A stretch of 64,000 nucleotides of DNA from Acidobacteriota bacterium (lineage in GTDB: Bacteria > Acidobacteriota > Thermoanaerobaculia > UBA5066), in contig RHKY01000012.1 in NCBI GenBank assembly GCA_008363385.1, positions 1 through 64,000 of the forward strand, written 5' to 3'. This document shows positions 13,666-24,035 of this stretch, piece after piece (within the stretch, counting starts at the first letter, position 1; the number at the start of each line of letters is the position of its first letter). The position numbers and the translations under genes are program-made. The notes below the pieces were generated by a model, which saw only the letters and a list, made by a program, of their open reading frames with translations, was not told the DNA's origin and searched no databases.

Positions 13666-15351
13666 ATGTCCGCCGTCGACGCTCCCGCCCGCCCCTTCTC
13701 CCCGCCGCCCCTCCCCAAGGGGACCGCGCTGACGTGCCGGTCCTGGCTGACCGAGGCGCCCTACCGGATGCTCCTGAACAACCTCGACCCGGAGGTGGCC
13801 GAGCGCCGGGAGGACCTGGTCGTCTACGGCGGCTCCGGGAAGGCCGCCCGGAACCCAGCGTGCCTGACGGCGATCCTCTCGGAGCTCTCGCGCCTGGGCC
13901 CCGACGAGACCCTCCTCGTGCAGTCCGGCAAGCCGGTCGGGGTCTTCACGACGCACGAGGACGCCCCTCGCGTCCTGATCGCCAACTCGAACCTGGTCCC
14001 TCAGTGGGCGACCTGGGACGAGTTCCGGAGGCTGGAGGCCCTCGGCCTGACGATGTACGGGCAGATGACGGCCGGTTCCTGGATCTACATCGGCACGCAG
14101 GGGATCCTGCAGGGGACGTACGAGACGTTCGCCGAGGCCGCCCGGCGGGACCTCGGCTCGCCGCAGGGCTCGCTCGCCGGGAAGCTCTGCGTGACCGCGG
14201 GGCTGGGCGGGATGGGAGGGGCCCAGCCGCTGGCGGCGACGATGAACGGGGGGACGGCCCTCGTGGCCGAGGTGGACCCGGCCCGGATCGACAAGCGCCT
14301 GGCCACGCGCTACCTCGACCGGAGGGTCGACGACCTGGACGCGGCGATCGACCAGGCGCTCGCCGCCCGCGACCGGAGGGAGGCCGTCTCGATCGGCGTG
14401 CTGGCCAACGCCGTCGACCTGCTGGAGAGGCTCGTCGCGCGGGGGATCGTGCCCGACGCCCTCACCGACCAGACCTCGGCGCACGACGAGCTGAACGGCT
14501 ACGTGCCGCACGGCCTGCCGTACGCCGAGGCGCTGCGCCTGCGGAAGGAGGACCCGCAGGAGTACCGGCGGCGCGCGACGGCCTCGATGGGAGCCCACGT
14601 CCGCGCCATGCGGACGCTGCAGGACCGGGGGGCCGTGACCTTCGACTACGGCAACAACATCCGCGCCCAGGCGGTCAAGGCCGGAGTGGAGGACGCCTTC
14701 CGGATCGAGGGTTTCGTCCCGCGCTACATCCGGCCCCTCTTCTGCGAGGGGAAGGGCCCGTTCCGCTGGGCGGCCCTCTCGGGCGACCCGGCCGACATCC
14801 GCGCCACCGACGAGGAGATCCTCCGGCTCTTCCCCGGCAACGAGGGGCTCTCGCGCTGGATCCGGCTCGCGGGCGAGCGCGTCGCCTTCCAGGGCCTCCC
14901 GGCGCGGATCTGCTGGCTGGGGTACGGCGAGAGGGAGAAGGCGGGCCTGGCCTTCAACGAGCTGGTCCGGACCGGGAAGGTGAAGGCCCCGATCGTCATC
15001 GGCCGCGACCACCTCGACTGCGGCTCCGTCGCCTCCCCGAACCGCGAGACCGAGGGGATGAAGGACGGCAGCGACGCCATCGCCGACTGGCCGCTCCTCA
15101 ACGCGATGGTGAACACCGCGGCGGGGGCCACGTGGGTCTCGATCCACCACGGAGGCGGCGTCGGGATCGGGTACTCGATCCACGCCGGGATGGTGGTGGT
15201 GGCCGACGGGACGGAGGGCGCGGCCCGGCGCCTCGGCCGCGTCCTGAGGAGCGACCCGGGGATGGGGATCGTCCGGCACGTGGACGCCGGGTACGAGGAG
15301 GCCGTCGCCTGCGCGAAGAGAAACGGCCTGTCGATCCCGTCCCTGCGCTGA
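13666..15351 (+). CDS. hutU: Urocanate hydratase (urocanase)
   Basis: 561 residues. Urocanase adds water to urocanate to give imidazolonepropionate, step two of histidine utilisation, and uses tightly bound NAD as an electrophile. Visible family marks are [10 protein letters not shown] near residue 53, the NAD-binding [10 protein letters not shown] near 182, [10 protein letters not shown], and the highly conserved [14 protein letters not shown] followed by [12 protein letters not shown]. Length matches the family. It is separated from hutH by the VapBC and granule-like regions, and no hutI or formiminoglutamase gene is present here. The stop codon overlaps a possible CTG start of the following kinase. 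Confidence 0.97.
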   Translation: MSAVDAPARPFSPPPLPKGTALTCRSWLTEAPYRMLLNNLDPEVAERREDLVVYGGSGKAARNPACLTAILSELSRLGPDETLLVQSGKPVGVFTTHEDAPRVLIANSNLVPQWATWDEFRRLEALGLTMYGQMTAGSWIYIGTQGILQGTYETFAEAARRDLGSPQGSLAGKLCVTAGLGGMGGAQPLAATMNGGTALVAEVDPARIDKRLATRYLDRRVDDLDAAIDQALAARDRREAVSIGVLANAVDLLERLVARGIVPDALTDQTSAHDELNGYVPHGLPYAEALRLRKEDPQEYRRRATASMGAHVRAMRTLQDRGAVTFDYGNNIRAQAVKAGVEDAFRIEGFVPRYIRPLFCEGKGPFRWAALSGDPADIRATDEEILRLFPGNEGLSRWIRLAGERVAFQGLPARICWLGYGEREKAGLAFNELVRTGKVKAPIVIGRDHLDCGSVASPNRETEGMKDGSDAIADWPLLNAMVNTAAGATWVSIHHGGGVGIGYSIHAGMVVVADGTEGAARRLGRVLRSDPGMGIVRHVDAGYEEAVACAKRNGLSIPSLR

Positions 15352-18300
15352 GCCGGAGCCGGACGCGCCGCCTCGCGGTGGCGGCCGTCGGGGCGGCCAG
15401 CGGCGCGGCCCTCTTGGCGGCCGTGGCGTTGCGGGTGTGGCCGGTCGGCCCCGAGGCCCGGCTGGAGTCGCGGGAACGGGTCCGCCGCCAGGCCGTCCTG
15501 GAGCTCGAGCGCCAGGCTGCCCGCCTGCCCCGCGTCGCGGAGAGGATCCAGGCCCTTCCGGTCGTCGCCGAGATCGTGGACGGAGGCGGGGCCGACGTGC
15601 GCCCCTCGCGGCTCTTCGAGGCGCTCGAGGACGCCCTGCCGGACGAGCCGGGCTGGGGAGCGCTCTTCGTCGACGCAGCGGGGCGCCCCGCCGCGTGGGC
15701 CGGCGACGCCGGCCCGCTCCCGCTCGCCGTCCGGAGCGGACCGTTCGTCGACTTCCAGGTGACCCGCTTCCGGCTGGGTCACGTTTCGCCGCGGCTGGCG
15801 GGCAGGGAGGCGCGGGGGACCTTCGTCGTCAGCCGCGTCTTCCCGACCGGGATCCTGCGTCCGGACCTGGCCGAGGCCCTGGGCGTGGGCGGCGCGTCGT
15901 CGAGGACCCGCGTCCGCGCGCGGGCCGCCGCGTCACCGGACCGTCTGGTGGCGCTCGGCACCGAGCCGGCGCCGCCCGCCGTCGAGTCGGACGACGTGGC
16001 GCGCAGGCGGGCGCGCCCGGCGTCCCTCGTCGCGGCCGCGGGCTTCTCGGCCCTCGCGTTCCTCGCCCGTCCCGCCTCCCTGGCCGTCCTGGGCGCCCGG
16101 CTCGTCCTGGTGGCCGGCGCCCCGCGCGCCGAGGAGGGCCCCTGGGCGCCCGTGAGCGCAGGGCTGCCCCCCGCGGCCGAGGCGCTCGCCGGGACGCCGG
16201 CCGACCTCTTCCTGACCGGCGTCTCCCTCCTCCTGGCCGTGCGGCTCGCGCCCTCCGGACGGCCCGAGAGGCGGAGCGGCAGGCTCCTGTCGGGATTCGC
16301 GGCGGCCCTCTGCGCCGGCCTCGTTCCGGCCCTGACGGGCCTCGCCTCGGCCTGGTCGACGGATCCGCTCACCGGCACGGGACTCGTCCCCCGCGACCTC
16401 CCGGAGGCCCTCCTCGGAGGAGGCGTCGCCGCATCCGGCACCGCCCTCCTCCTCCTCTCCGCCCGGCTCTTCGCGGCGGCGGGCGCGCCGGGGGGGCCGC
16501 TGGCAGCGGCCGCAGGGGCCGTCCTGGCGGTGGGCGCGCCGTTCCTCGGACCGGGACCCGGGACCGCGGTCGCCGCCGCCGCGGCCGGCCTCCTGGGCGC
16601 CGGGCTGGCCTCCGGCCTGCGCGCGCCGGACGACGCCGGGGTGGCCGACCGGATCGGGAGCGCGCTCCTGGTCATCGCCTCGGCGGCGCTCCTCCTCGGC
16701 GCGGGGCAGTCGCTGGGCTCCGCCCGGCGGCAGGAGCGCCTGCTCGTCGCCTCCGCCGGCGACCCGCTCGCCGGCCTCGACCGCCCGATCGAGGAGGACG
16801 TCTCCCGCTGGGAGGAGCGCCTGGCCGACGAACGGCTCCGGCCGTGGCTCCCGGCGGGGGAGCGCACCCTGGCCGCGGACGTGGCACGTGCCCTCTGGGT
16901 CCGCGGGGCCGACTCCGGTTTCCCCGGCCCGGGCGACCTCCTGACCGTCAGGAGCCGGGCCGGGAACGTCGTCTCCTCGTTCGGGCTCCTCCGGCCCGGC
17001 GCCGAGGTGCGGGGCGAGGGCCTCCCGGTCGACCTGCCGATCGCCGGGCTGTCCGGCGTCCTCACCCGCGTTCCCGGCGCGGCCCACGTCGAGCAGGAGC
17101 CCCTCCTGGCGGCGGCCGTCGCGCAGGACCTCCCGGCCGCCGAGAACGTCGCGCGGTCGGAGTACGACGCGGCCGGGCGTCCGCTGGGACCGGACGCCGG
17201 GAGCCGCGAGGAGCTCCCCCACGACCTCCTCGTGGCCGCCCGCAGGAGCGGCGCGGCGGAGGGGTTCCTCGACTCGAACGAGGGGACCGAGCGCGTCCTG
17301 ATCCGGTCGCGGGGCGCCGGGTTCCGGGCCGTCGCCGTCCCGGCGCGGCGGCCGCTGTCCCACCTGCTCGCCGGGGCGGCGGCCTGCGAGTCCGCCCTGC
17401 CGTTCCTCCTCCCGATCGCGGTCGCCGCCGGTCCGGGGCGCCGGGCGGCCGGACGCGCGCGGCTCCGCGCTCTCCTCGCCGCGCCGACGTTCCGCGCCAG
17501 GCTGGTCGCGCTCCTCCTCCTGGCGGGGGCTCTCCCGATGGCCGGTGGGGTGGTGGCGCTCCGGGGCCTCCTGGAGGCGCACGCGGGGGCCGAGACGCGG
17601 CGAAGGGCGCTCTCGATCCTGGAGGAGGCGCGCCGGGCGCTGGGGCCCTCCGGGGAGCTCCCTCCCGACGAGTTCTCGCTGAACCGGGCGGCCGCGGTCG
17701 TCGGGACGGACCTCCTCCTCTACCGGGAGGGGCTCCTCGCGGCCGCCTCGCGGGCGGTCCCCGTGGCCGGAGGGATCGCGGGCGAGCGGCTCTCGGCGGG
17801 GGTCGCGGTTCAGCTGGCGGACGGCCGGACCGCCGTGGCGGCGCGCGCCGAGGAGGCCGCCTCGCGCGGGCTGCAGGCCATCGAGGGGGCGCTCCTGCTC
17901 TCCCGCTCGCCCGCCGCCGCCCTGGCCGTCGTCGTCCCGGAGGACGAGTCGGTGAGGACCGCCGTGGACGGTCTCGTCCTGTTCGCGGTGGCCGGCGTCC
18001 TGGCGGCGGTCGTCCTCGGGAGCCGCGCGGCGCTCGCCCTCTCGCGGCCGGTCGACGACGTCGTCCGGGCGGCCGACCGCCTCGGCTCGGGCCTCCCGTC
18101 CTCGCCCCTGCCGCGCCCCCAGGCCCCGGACCTGGCGCGGCTCGTCGACGCCTTCGAGGCGATGTCGAGCCGGGTCCAGGAGCGGACGGCTCTCCTGGCG
18201 CACGAGCGCGAGGCGGCCGTGGGCCTCCTGGCGAACCTGACGGCCGCCGTCCTCCTCTTCCGCGCGCGCGACGGAGAGGTCCTGCTGTCGAATCCCCAGG

Positions 18301-19226
18301 CGGACCGGATCCTCCCAGGGGAGTCGCTCCCCGAGCGGCTGGCCGACCCCCGATGGGAGGCTCTCGCCTCGTTCGTCCGCTCGGCCGAGAGCTCCTCCGA
18401 GCCGCGCGAGTCCCGCGTGGCGGTGACCGAGCCCACGGGAGAGCGCGTCTACCGGGTGGTCGTGGCGCCCCTCGGCTCACCCGAGGGGCGGCGCGCGGTC
18501 CTCCTCCTCGAGGACCTGACGGAGTTCCTCCGGGCCGACCGGCTCGGGGCGTGGGTGGACGCCGCGCGGGCGGTGGCCCACGACGTGAAGAACCCGCTGA
18601 CGCCGATCCGCCTCTCGGCGGAGCGGCTCCTCAGGCAGGCGAGCCGGTCCGGGGCCGAGACGCCGGGAGCGATGGAGGCGGCGGCCCGGACGATCCTCCG
18701 GCAGGTCTCGATCCTCACCCAGCGCATCGGACGGCTCGGCCGCTTCTCCGACCCGGCCGTCGTCTCCCTCCGCCCGATGGAGGGCGAGGCGATCCGCGGA
18801 CTCCTGGAAGAGGTCGCGGGGGACTTCGCCCACCACGAGGGCGTGAGGTGGGTCGTCGAGGTCGAGGAGGGCCTGCCTCCGATCCGGGCGGACCGGGACC
18901 TCCTGCGCGACGCCCTGACCAACTTCGCCCTGAACGCCGTCGAGGCCCTCTCGGAGACGGGCGGGACGGTCCGGCTCTCGGCGGCGTCGGCCCCCTCGTC
19001 CGAGGGCGGCCGGAGCGTGACCGTGTCGTGCGAGGACGACGGCCCCGGGGTCCCCGAGCCTCTCCTCGTGAGCCTCTTCGACCCCTCCTTCTCGACGAAG
19101 GCCCGCGGCTCCGGGATGGGGCTGGCCGCGGCGCGCCGCGTCGTCGAGAGGCAAGGGGGCACGGTGTTCGCGCGGCCGCGCGAGGGAGGGGGCCTCTCCA
19201 TCGGGTTCGTCTTCGCCGCGGGTTGA
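15348..19226 (+). CDS. Giant multi-pass sensor histidine kinase, NtrY-like
   Basis: About 1,292 residues. Order: an N-terminal membrane helix, an extracytoplasmic domain of about 200 residues, a block of roughly six hydrophobic helices, a second extracytoplasmic stretch, two more helices ([19 protein letters not shown] and the [19 protein letters not shown] segment), a HAMP-like segment, a PAS domain, then HisKA and HATPase. The H-box is [13 protein letters not shown]-box [11 protein letters not shown]1 DDGPGVP, and G2 GSGMGLA. The last third resembles NtrY. No response regulator is adjacent. The start is uncertain: a CTG at 15348 overlaps the hutU stop as CTGA, and a GTG at 15378 would remove ten residues. 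Confidence 0.85.
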   Translation: MSRSRTRRLAVAAVGAASGAALLAAVALRVWPVGPEARLESRERVRRQAVLELERQAARLPRVAERIQALPVVAEIVDGGGADVRPSRLFEALEDALPDEPGWGALFVDAAGRPAAWAGDAGPLPLAVRSGPFVDFQVTRFRLGHVSPRLAGREARGTFVVSRVFPTGILRPDLAEALGVGGASSRTRVRARAAASPDRLVALGTEPAPPAVESDDVARRRARPASLVAAAGFSALAFLARPASLAVLGARLVLVAGAPRAEEGPWAPVSAGLPPAAEALAGTPADLFLTGVSLLLAVRLAPSGRPERRSGRLLSGFAAALCAGLVPALTGLASAWSTDPLTGTGLVPRDLPEALLGGGVAASGTALLLLSARLFAAAGAPGGPLAAAAGAVLAVGAPFLGPGPGTAVAAAAAGLLGAGLASGLRAPDDAGVADRIGSALLVIASAALLLGAGQSLGSARRQERLLVASAGDPLAGLDRPIEEDVSRWEERLADERLRPWLPAGERTLAADVARALWVRGADSGFPGPGDLLTVRSRAGNVVSSFGLLRPGAEVRGEGLPVDLPIAGLSGVLTRVPGAAHVEQEPLLAAAVAQDLPAAENVARSEYDAAGRPLGPDAGSREELPHDLLVAARRSGAAEGFLDSNEGTERVLIRSRGAGFRAVAVPARRPLSHLLAGAAACESALPFLLPIAVAAGPGRRAAGRARLRALLAAPTFRARLVALLLLAGALPMAGGVVALRGLLEAHAGAETRRRALSILEEARRALGPSGELPPDEFSLNRAAAVVGTDLLLYREGLLAAASRAVPVAGGIAGERLSAGVAVQLADGRTAVAARAEEAASRGLQAIEGALLLSRSPAAALAVVVPEDESVRTAVDGLVLFAVAGVLAAVVLGSRAALALSRPVDDVVRAADRLGSGLPSSPLPRPQAPDLARLVDAFEAMSSRVQERTALLAHEREAAVGLLANLTAAVLLFRARDGEVLLSNPQADRILPGESLPERLADPRWEALASFVRSAESSSEPRESRVAVTEPTGERVYRVVVAPLGSPEGRRAVLLLEDLTEFLRADRLGAWVDAARAVAHDVKNPLTPIRLSAERLLRQASRSGAETPGAMEAAARTILRQVSILTQRIGRLGRFSDPAVVSLRPMEGEAIRGLLEEVAGDFAHHEGVRWVVEVEEGLPPIRADRDLLRDALTNFALNAVEALSETGGTVRLSAASAPSSEGGRSVTVSCEDDGPGVPEPLLVSLFDPSFSTKARGSGMGLAAARRVVERQGGTVFARPREGGGLSIGFVFAAG

Positions 19227-19240
19227 TATCATCCGGGGAG

Positions 19241-20776
19241 ATGCAGCAGAACGCCCGGCGAACGGGACGATCGAGCGCGCTGGCGCCCGGCGCGGCGCTC
19301 CTCGTCTCCCTCGTCTCGCTCGTCGCCGCCGGCTGCGGCGGCGGCGAGACGTCCGGCCCTTCCGCGGCCGGCAAGAGCGGGGACGCCCTCTTCGTGGTCG
19401 AGGCCCCCGTCCTGGTCCCCGAGGAGTCCGAGCCGGACCTGTCCGCGATGGGGATCGGGAGGTTGTACGTCGTCGGGGCGACCTTCAAGGGCGGGAGCCG
19501 GATCGAGGCGTTCCCGCCGCCCCCGAACAAGATGGGGCTCCCCGTCGTCTTCACGGTGGTCGACCCGGACGGCGGGGCCGCGGCCGCCTTCGGTCCCGAC
19601 ACGAAGGGGGAGCTGATCGGGGAGGGGTGGGCGGCCGCCCTGACGAAGCCGCTCGCCGAGGCCCGCGGGTGGTCCAACGTCGTCGGGATCCACCTCCACC
19701 TGAGCCCCGTCCCGGCTCAGGCCAAGCCGCTGGCCTCCGCCCTGGAGTCCCTCAGGCGCGCCACGGGCCTTCCCGTCTCCGTGACGCTCCGGCCCGGCTC
19801 TGCCCCGGAGGAGTGGAAGCCGCTCGCGGGCAAGGCAGACGAGGTGCTCGTGTTCGGGTTCGGACGGCGGCCGGAGACCTCCGACCAGGTGGTCCCCGAG
19901 TTGACGGAGGAGGCCGCCGCCGCCTTCCCCCTCCCGTTCCGCCTCCTCCTGGCCGTCGGGAGCTACGGCACCGGGGCCGGCAACCCGCGGCGCCGGATCC
20001 CGGATGGCGAGGTCGACAGGATGTCGGAGGACCGCGGGCTCGACTTCGCCTTCGACCAAGTCCTCTCCGCCGAGCCCGGGAACCACTACACGTTCCGCCC
20101 CCGAGCCGGGGTGGCCCTCTCGACGACGCTCCTGGCCCGGGACGGCGGGACGGCCCGGTTCCAGGTCCTGCCGATGGCCGACCTCGTCAAGGTCCTCGCC
20201 TCCGCGGCGCGGTTCCCGCGCGGGAAGTTCCGCGGCCGGGCCTTCATGGTGGACGCCCTACCCCGGGACGGGCACCTGCTGGGTTTCCCGGCTCTGAAGG
20301 CCCTCCTGACCGGCAAGCCGGTCCAGCCGAACGTCGTCGTCGAGCCGGCCTCGCTGAACGCGTTGAAGGGGGGAGGTCTCGACGTCTCGCTGACGGCCCG
20401 AAACGACGCGCCGACGCCGACCGACCTCTCGCACTTCGACAACTGGATCCAGGTGCGCGTGGAGGGCGGGACCGTCGTCGGCGTCCAGGCGGGCGACTTC
20501 GACCGGTACGAGATCCTCACCTCCGGCGGCGAGGACGCCCGCCCGGCGAGCTTCGGGCGGGCCACGGTGGTCCGGCTCTTCGAGAACCTCTTCGCGCCCG
20601 GCGAGACGAACCAGGCCGGGCCGATCCGCGTCAGCGGCCAGAGGCCGCACCTGTTCTGGAAGAGCCGGCTGGTCCTGCCGGACGGCCAGACGCTCGACCC
20701 GCCCGAGCAGGAGCTGGCCCTGGCCTTCCCGACGCCGGAGCCCCAGCCGAAGGCGCAGCCCCGGAAGAAGCGCTAG
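19241..20776 (+). CDS. Lipoprotein of unknown function (possibly DUF3142-like)
   Basis: 511 residues. A lipoprotein signal peptide ends LVSLVAAGC with Cys32 as the lipidation site, followed by a Gly/Ser-rich tether. The segment VGIHLHLSPVPAQAKPLASA with LRRATGLPVSVTLRP resembles the TIM-barrel-like DUF3142 core, and the C-terminal 150 residues look like a beta-sandwich (LDVSLTARNDAPTPTDLSHF). The protein is probably periplasmic or outer-membrane attached. A TATCAT box lies eight bases before the ATG, though GGGGAG also precedes it. It follows the sensor kinase closely and could provide its envelope signal input, but that is only positional inference. Confidence 0.75.
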   Translation: MQQNARRTGRSSALAPGAALLVSLVSLVAAGCGGGETSGPSAAGKSGDALFVVEAPVLVPEESEPDLSAMGIGRLYVVGATFKGGSRIEAFPPPPNKMGLPVVFTVVDPDGGAAAAFGPDTKGELIGEGWAAALTKPLAEARGWSNVVGIHLHLSPVPAQAKPLASALESLRRATGLPVSVTLRPGSAPEEWKPLAGKADEVLVFGFGRRPETSDQVVPELTEEAAAAFPLPFRLLLAVGSYGTGAGNPRRRIPDGEVDRMSEDRGLDFAFDQVLSAEPGNHYTFRPRAGVALSTTLLARDGGTARFQVLPMADLVKVLASAARFPRGKFRGRAFMVDALPRDGHLLGFPALKALLTGKPVQPNVVVEPASLNALKGGGLDVSLTARNDAPTPTDLSHFDNWIQVRVEGGTVVGVQAGDFDRYEILTSGGEDARPASFGRATVVRLFENLFAPGETNQAGPIRVSGQRPHLFWKSRLVLPDGQTLDPPEQELALAFPTPEPQPKAQPRKKR

Positions 20777-20814
20777 CCGGTCTTCCGGGCCGTACCCCGC
20801 CCGGTCCCGGCGCC

Positions 20815-21789
20815 TCAGGCCTCCGCGAGGAGGCCGCGCTCGGCCACGGCCCTCTCGGCCAGCCGCACCGCCTCCACCGCCCCGGGTCCGCGCAGGTGGT
20901 CGAACGCCAGCGCCAGGCGTAGCTCCGTCCCCTCCGACTCGGCCCTCAGGACCAGGACGTCGTCCCGCCCGGCGCACTCGACGGGCCCCTGGCCGCTGCC
21001 CGAAGCCGACGAGAACGGCTCGGCGGAGGAGGTGAGCGCCCCGAGGAGGGCGGCTGCCGGAGGCGCCGCCTCCGTGAGCGAGACGACGAGCCGGACGAGG
21101 TGGCCGTGGAAGACCCCGGCCCTCGACGAGAGGACGGAGAGCGGCGGGCCCCCGCCGAGGAGCCGCGCGACGTCCGCGCGCACCCTCCGTTCGAACTCCG
21201 CGGAGTCCGGAGGCTGCAGGACGTTGAACGCCAGCTGGCCGTGGAGCGTCTTCTTCGGGAGGGAGCGGAAGGAGGCGAGCGAGATGGCCTGCTGGAACAG
21301 CTCGTCGAGGGCGTCCTTGCCCAGCTCGCTGCACGGGCGGTCGACCACCGCGGCGGCGTGCCGGACCTCCCCGAGGGGGGCCAGCGCGCGCAGGCAGCGG
21401 GCCAGGACGAGGGCCGTCGGGTCGTGCAGCAGGAAGACGTCCCCCGCCGGGAGCGGCGCGTCCACCGTGGCGAAGTCCCCGCCCTCGGTCAGCCCCGAGA
21501 GGTCGAGGACGAGGCAACGGCGGTCGGTCCGCCCCGAGAGGAAGCGGGCGGCGGCGGCGCGGGCCCCGCAGAGGAAGGCGACCTGGCACGTCTCGAGCGA
21601 GTCGGGCTCGAGGGGGGCGACGTAGGCCGCCTCGTCCTCGTCCCGGGAGAGGAACCCGCTGCCGCCCCCGGAGGTGTGGAAGAGGTGGAGCGTCTTGACC
21701 GGGAGGGCCCTCTCCGAGAGGACCGCCCGGACGTCGCGGGCGACGAGCGTGCCCGGGTCGACGAGGGCGACGACGAGGCCCGCGCTCAC
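20815..21789 (-). CDS. Asd/ArgC-fold protein lacking the catalytic cysteine
   Basis: 324 residues from a GTG overlapping the pssA stop as GTGA. The arrangement (N-terminal nucleotide fold with LVLDLSGLTEGG, then the dimerisation region with AFNVLQPPDSAEFERRVRAD and VFHGHLVRLVV) resembles aspartate-semialdehyde dehydrogenase. Where true Asd has NPNC-T with the nucleophilic cysteine, this protein reads HDPTALVL, so dehydrogenase activity is unlikely. It also lacks a clean GxxGxxG loop at the N terminus. It probably serves as a non-catalytic or redirected paralogue. Coupling to pssA suggests a link to phospholipid synthesis, which I cannot specify. Confidence 0.7.
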   Translation of the reverse strand: MSAGLVVALVDPGTLVARDVRAVLSERALPVKTLHLFHTSGGGSGFLSRDEDEAAYVAPLEPDSLETCQVAFLCGARAAAARFLSGRTDRRCLVLDLSGLTEGGDFATVDAPLPAGDVFLLHDPTALVLARCLRALAPLGEVRHAAAVVDRPCSELGKDALDELFQQAISLASFRSLPKKTLHGQLAFNVLQPPDSAEFERRVRADVARLLGGGPPLSVLSSRAGVFHGHLVRLVVSLTEAAPPAAALLGALTSSAEPFSSASGSGQGPVECAGRDDVLVLRAESEGTELRLALAFDHLRGPGAVEAVRLAERAVAERGLLAEA

Positions 21790-22559
21790 GCGGGCTCCGG
21801 GGCGGCGGGCGGGGGCGGGCTCCCTCGCCGGGGGGAGACGAACGCCACGAGCCGCGCCACCGGCGCCGACGCCGCGAAGACGAACGCCATGGCGGTCAGC
21901 GTCACCTCGGGCTTGTAGGCGATCGCCGCGATGACGAGGCCGAAGACCGGCAGGAGCCGGAAGGAGCGGCGCGACCGCAGGTCCACGTCCTTGAAGGAAC
22001 GGTAGCGGAACGTGGAGACCATCAGGTACGCCACGACGAGCGTCATCACCAGGAACGCCGTCTTCAGCGCGTGGCTGGCGATCGGCTGCGGGTGGACCCA
22101 GACCGTCCCGACGAGGACCGCCGCCCCGCCCGGGATCGGGAGGCCGACGAAGTAGCGCTTGTCGGTGGTCCCGAGCTGGGCGTTGAAGCGGGCCAGCCGG
22201 CAGGCGCCGCAGACCAGGAAGAGGAAGGCCACCAGGAGGCCGCCGCGGCCGAAGCCGCCGAGGCCCCACCGGTAGACCAGGAACGCCGGGGCCAGGCCGA
22301 ACGAGATCACGTCGGAGAGCGAGTCGAGCTGCTCGCCGAACGCCGAGGTGGCGTGGGCCAGGCGCGCCACGCGCCCGTCCAGCCCGTCCAGGATCCCGGC
22401 GAGGAAGAGGAGGCTGGCGGCCAGGTGGAACTGGTCCTTCACGGCCGCCTCCAGCGAGAGCCAGCCGCAGAAGATGTTCCCCAGCGTCAAGAGCGCCGGC
22501 AGAACGTAAACGCCGCGGCGGACGCCGCGGCGCGGGTGGGGAACTGGTTCGCTCTTCAT
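21786..22559 (-). CDS. pssA: CDP-diacylglycerol-serine O-phosphatidyltransferase
   Basis: 257 residues, integral membrane. The CDP-alcohol phosphotransferase signature is complete: DGLDGRVARLAHATSAFGEQ followed by LDSLSD, giving D-G-x2-A-R-x8-G-x3-D-x3-D. PssA transfers phosphatidyl from CDP-diacylglycerol to serine, leading to phosphatidylserine and, after decarboxylation, phosphatidylethanolamine. The sequence NIFCGWLSL near the N terminus and the RLARFNAQLG stretch are typical of the PssA rather than the PgsA branch. It is the first gene of a two-gene overlap with the Asd-like protein. No psd gene is in the window. Confidence 0.93.
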   Translation of the reverse strand: MKSEPVPHPRRGVRRGVYVLPALLTLGNIFCGWLSLEAAVKDQFHLAASLLFLAGILDGLDGRVARLAHATSAFGEQLDSLSDVISFGLAPAFLVYRWGLGGFGRGGLLVAFLFLVCGACRLARFNAQLGTTDKRYFVGLPIPGGAAVLVGTVWVHPQPIASHALKTAFLVMTLVVAYLMVSTFRYRSFKDVDLRSRRSFRLLPVFGLVIAAIAYKPEVTLTAMAFVFAASAPVARLVAFVSPRRGSPPPPAAPEPA

Positions 22560-22629
22560 CGTCGCTCGCCCCCCGGAGGCCGCCGCCGGGGGCCGGCCAC
22601 GGGCCCCGGGAGCCTCGGGGGAGCCCGCC

Positions 22630-22869
22630 TCAGTGGGCGGTCCCGACGCGGGCCTTGTGCTCGCGCGCGATCTCCTCCATCCGGTCCTTGAGCAGGAGCT
22701 TCTCCTTCTTCAGCCGCTTCTCCTCCAGCTCTTCGTCCGAGGAGAGGAACGACTTCGTCGCGAGCTCGGCCAGGCGCCGTTCGTGGTCGTGGTGCCGCCT
22801 CAGGAGTCCGGCGAACTCCTCGTTGTTCCCGGCCAGCTCGCGCTTGAGCTCCTCGTTCAGTGTCGCCAT
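22630..22869 (-). CDS. YdcH/DUF465 family small coiled-coil protein
   Basis: 79 residues. The pattern HHDHERRLAELATKSFLSSD, followed by the EEKRLKKEKLLLKDRMEEI helix, is the DUF465 signature. These proteins are short helical hairpins of unknown function. The ATG at 22869 is preferred over the upstream GTG because AGGAGG is five bases before it. It lies between rimI and pssA on the minus strand. Confidence 0.88.
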   Translation of the reverse strand: MATLNEELKRELAGNNEEFAGLLRRHHDHERRLAELATKSFLSSDEELEEKRLKKEKLLLKDRMEEIAREHKARVGTAH

Positions 22870-22930
22870 GCACACCTCCTCGCGGGGACTTCGGTCCGTC
22901 GGCGAGTCTCGCTTTTCCGAAAGGCCAGAG

Positions 22931-23416
22931 TCAAGACTCCGAAAAGCCCGCGTCCGGGCGGGGGAGGACCATCACGAGGGCGTCCTCCCCGTCGAGGTAG
23001 TAGGCCTTCCGCCGGCCCGTGACGGCGAAGCCGAGCTTCTCGTAGAAGCGGCGGGCGGGAGCGTTCGACGGGCGGACCTCCAGGTAGATCTCCTCGGTGC
23101 CGACGCGGTCGCCCAGCGCGAAGACCTCCGCCATCAGCCGGTGCGCCACTCCGTGGCGGCGCCAGCGGTCCTCCACCGCGATCTTGTTGACGTGGATCTC
23201 GCCGCCCGCCCAGGCGCAGAAGACGTACCCGACGAGGGCCCCGCGCCCGTCGCGAGCCACCCGGTTGAAGCGGAAGGGCTGTCCCACCTCGGAGGCGAAG
23301 TACTCCCACTTCCAGGGGACCGGGAACGACCGGCGCTCCAGGTCGGCGACCTCGGCGACGTCGGCCAGCGCCGCTTCGCGGAAGGTCAGCGGGTCGGTGA
23401 CGGCGGCGACGGACAC
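22931..23416 (-). CDS. rimI: Ribosomal protein S18 alanine N-acetyltransferase
   Basis: 161 residues, a single GNAT domain. Acetyl-CoA binding motif A is IAVEDRWRRHGVAHRLM, and NAPARRFYEKLGF is the motif B helix. Position overlapping tsaB is the classic tsaB-rimI arrangement, and length matches RimI. It acetylates the N terminus of ribosomal protein S18, although substrate breadth varies among bacteria. The GTG start lies inside the tsaB end, an overlap of 31 bases that implies coupled translation. Confidence 0.9.
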   Translation of the reverse strand: MSVAAVTDPLTFREAALADVAEVADLERRSFPVPWKWEYFASEVGQPFRFNRVARDGRGALVGYVFCAWAGGEIHVNKIAVEDRWRRHGVAHRLMAEVFALGDRVGTEEIYLEVRPSNAPARRFYEKLGFAVTGRRKAYYLDGEDALVMVLPRPDAGFSES

Positions 23417-24024
23417 GGCGGGCCGAAGCGCTCCTCGGCCGCGCTCGGGCGGCCGTAGGCCAGTGCGGCGGCGAGGGAAGGCAGGTGGGCGGGGTCGCCG
23501 GCCGACGCGAGGGCGGCAGGCTCGGCGAGGGGCAGGGCCTCGCGGTCCAGGTCGACGACGCGCTCGCCTTCGGAGGCCGCCTCGGCCAGGGCCGCCTCCC
23601 GGCGGAGGAGGACCCCCTCTCGGGGCGGAGGCGCGCCGGGCGCGCGGCGGGCCGAGAGGACGTCGCCGCGCCCGGCGTCGAGGAGGAGCCGGACGGCGTC
23701 GTCGCCGCCGGCCGCGCGGGAGGCCGCGGCGAACGTGGGGACCGCGACGAGAGGGACGCCGAGGGCCCGCGCCAGCCCCCGCGCGAAGGCCGCTCCGGCC
23801 CTCAGTCCCGTGAACGAGCCGGGGCCCGAGAGGACGGCCACGCGGTCCAGCCCCGACGGGGGCACGGCGGCGCGAGCGAGCAGGGCGCGCACCGTCGCCG
23901 CCAGCCGCTCGGCGGCCGCCGGGGGGAGGGCCTCGACGTCGGACGAGAGGAGGGTCGTGCCCGAAAGCGTCACGAGCGCGATCGAGGGCGCCGGGGAGAC
24001 GGTGTCGAGGGCCAGGACCCGCAT
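23386..24024 (-). CDS. tsaB: tRNA threonylcarbamoyladenosine biosynthesis protein TsaB
   Basis: 212 residues starting MRVLALDT at 24024; an upstream in-frame ATG (24102) would run into mutS. TsaB is the scaffold subunit that pairs with TsaD in the TsaBDE complex making t6A37 on ANN-decoding tRNAs. Family marks are LALDTVSPAPSIAL at the N terminus and LSGPGSFTGLRAGAAFARGL at about residues 67-86. It has the ASKHA fold but lacks the metal-binding histidines of TsaD, as expected. It is divergent from mutS, with a 37-base gap holding a perfect palindrome. Confidence 0.93.
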   Translation of the reverse strand: MRVLALDTVSPAPSIALVTLSGTTLLSSDVEALPPAAAERLAATVRALLARAAVPPSGLDRVAVLSGPGSFTGLRAGAAFARGLARALGVPLVAVPTFAAASRAAGGDDAVRLLLDAGRGDVLSARRAPGAPPPREGVLLRREAALAEAASEGERVVDLDREALPLAEPAALASAGDPAHLPSLAAALAYGRPSAAEERFGPPCPSPPSPTR

Positions 24025-24035
24025 CGCGTGGCGGA

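Noticed and set aside
22890-22945. Intrinsic terminator between rimI and the DUF465 gene
   Set aside because: The visible GAGTC-AA-GACTC repeat is too short, lies across the rimI stop, and has no T-run on the relevant strand.
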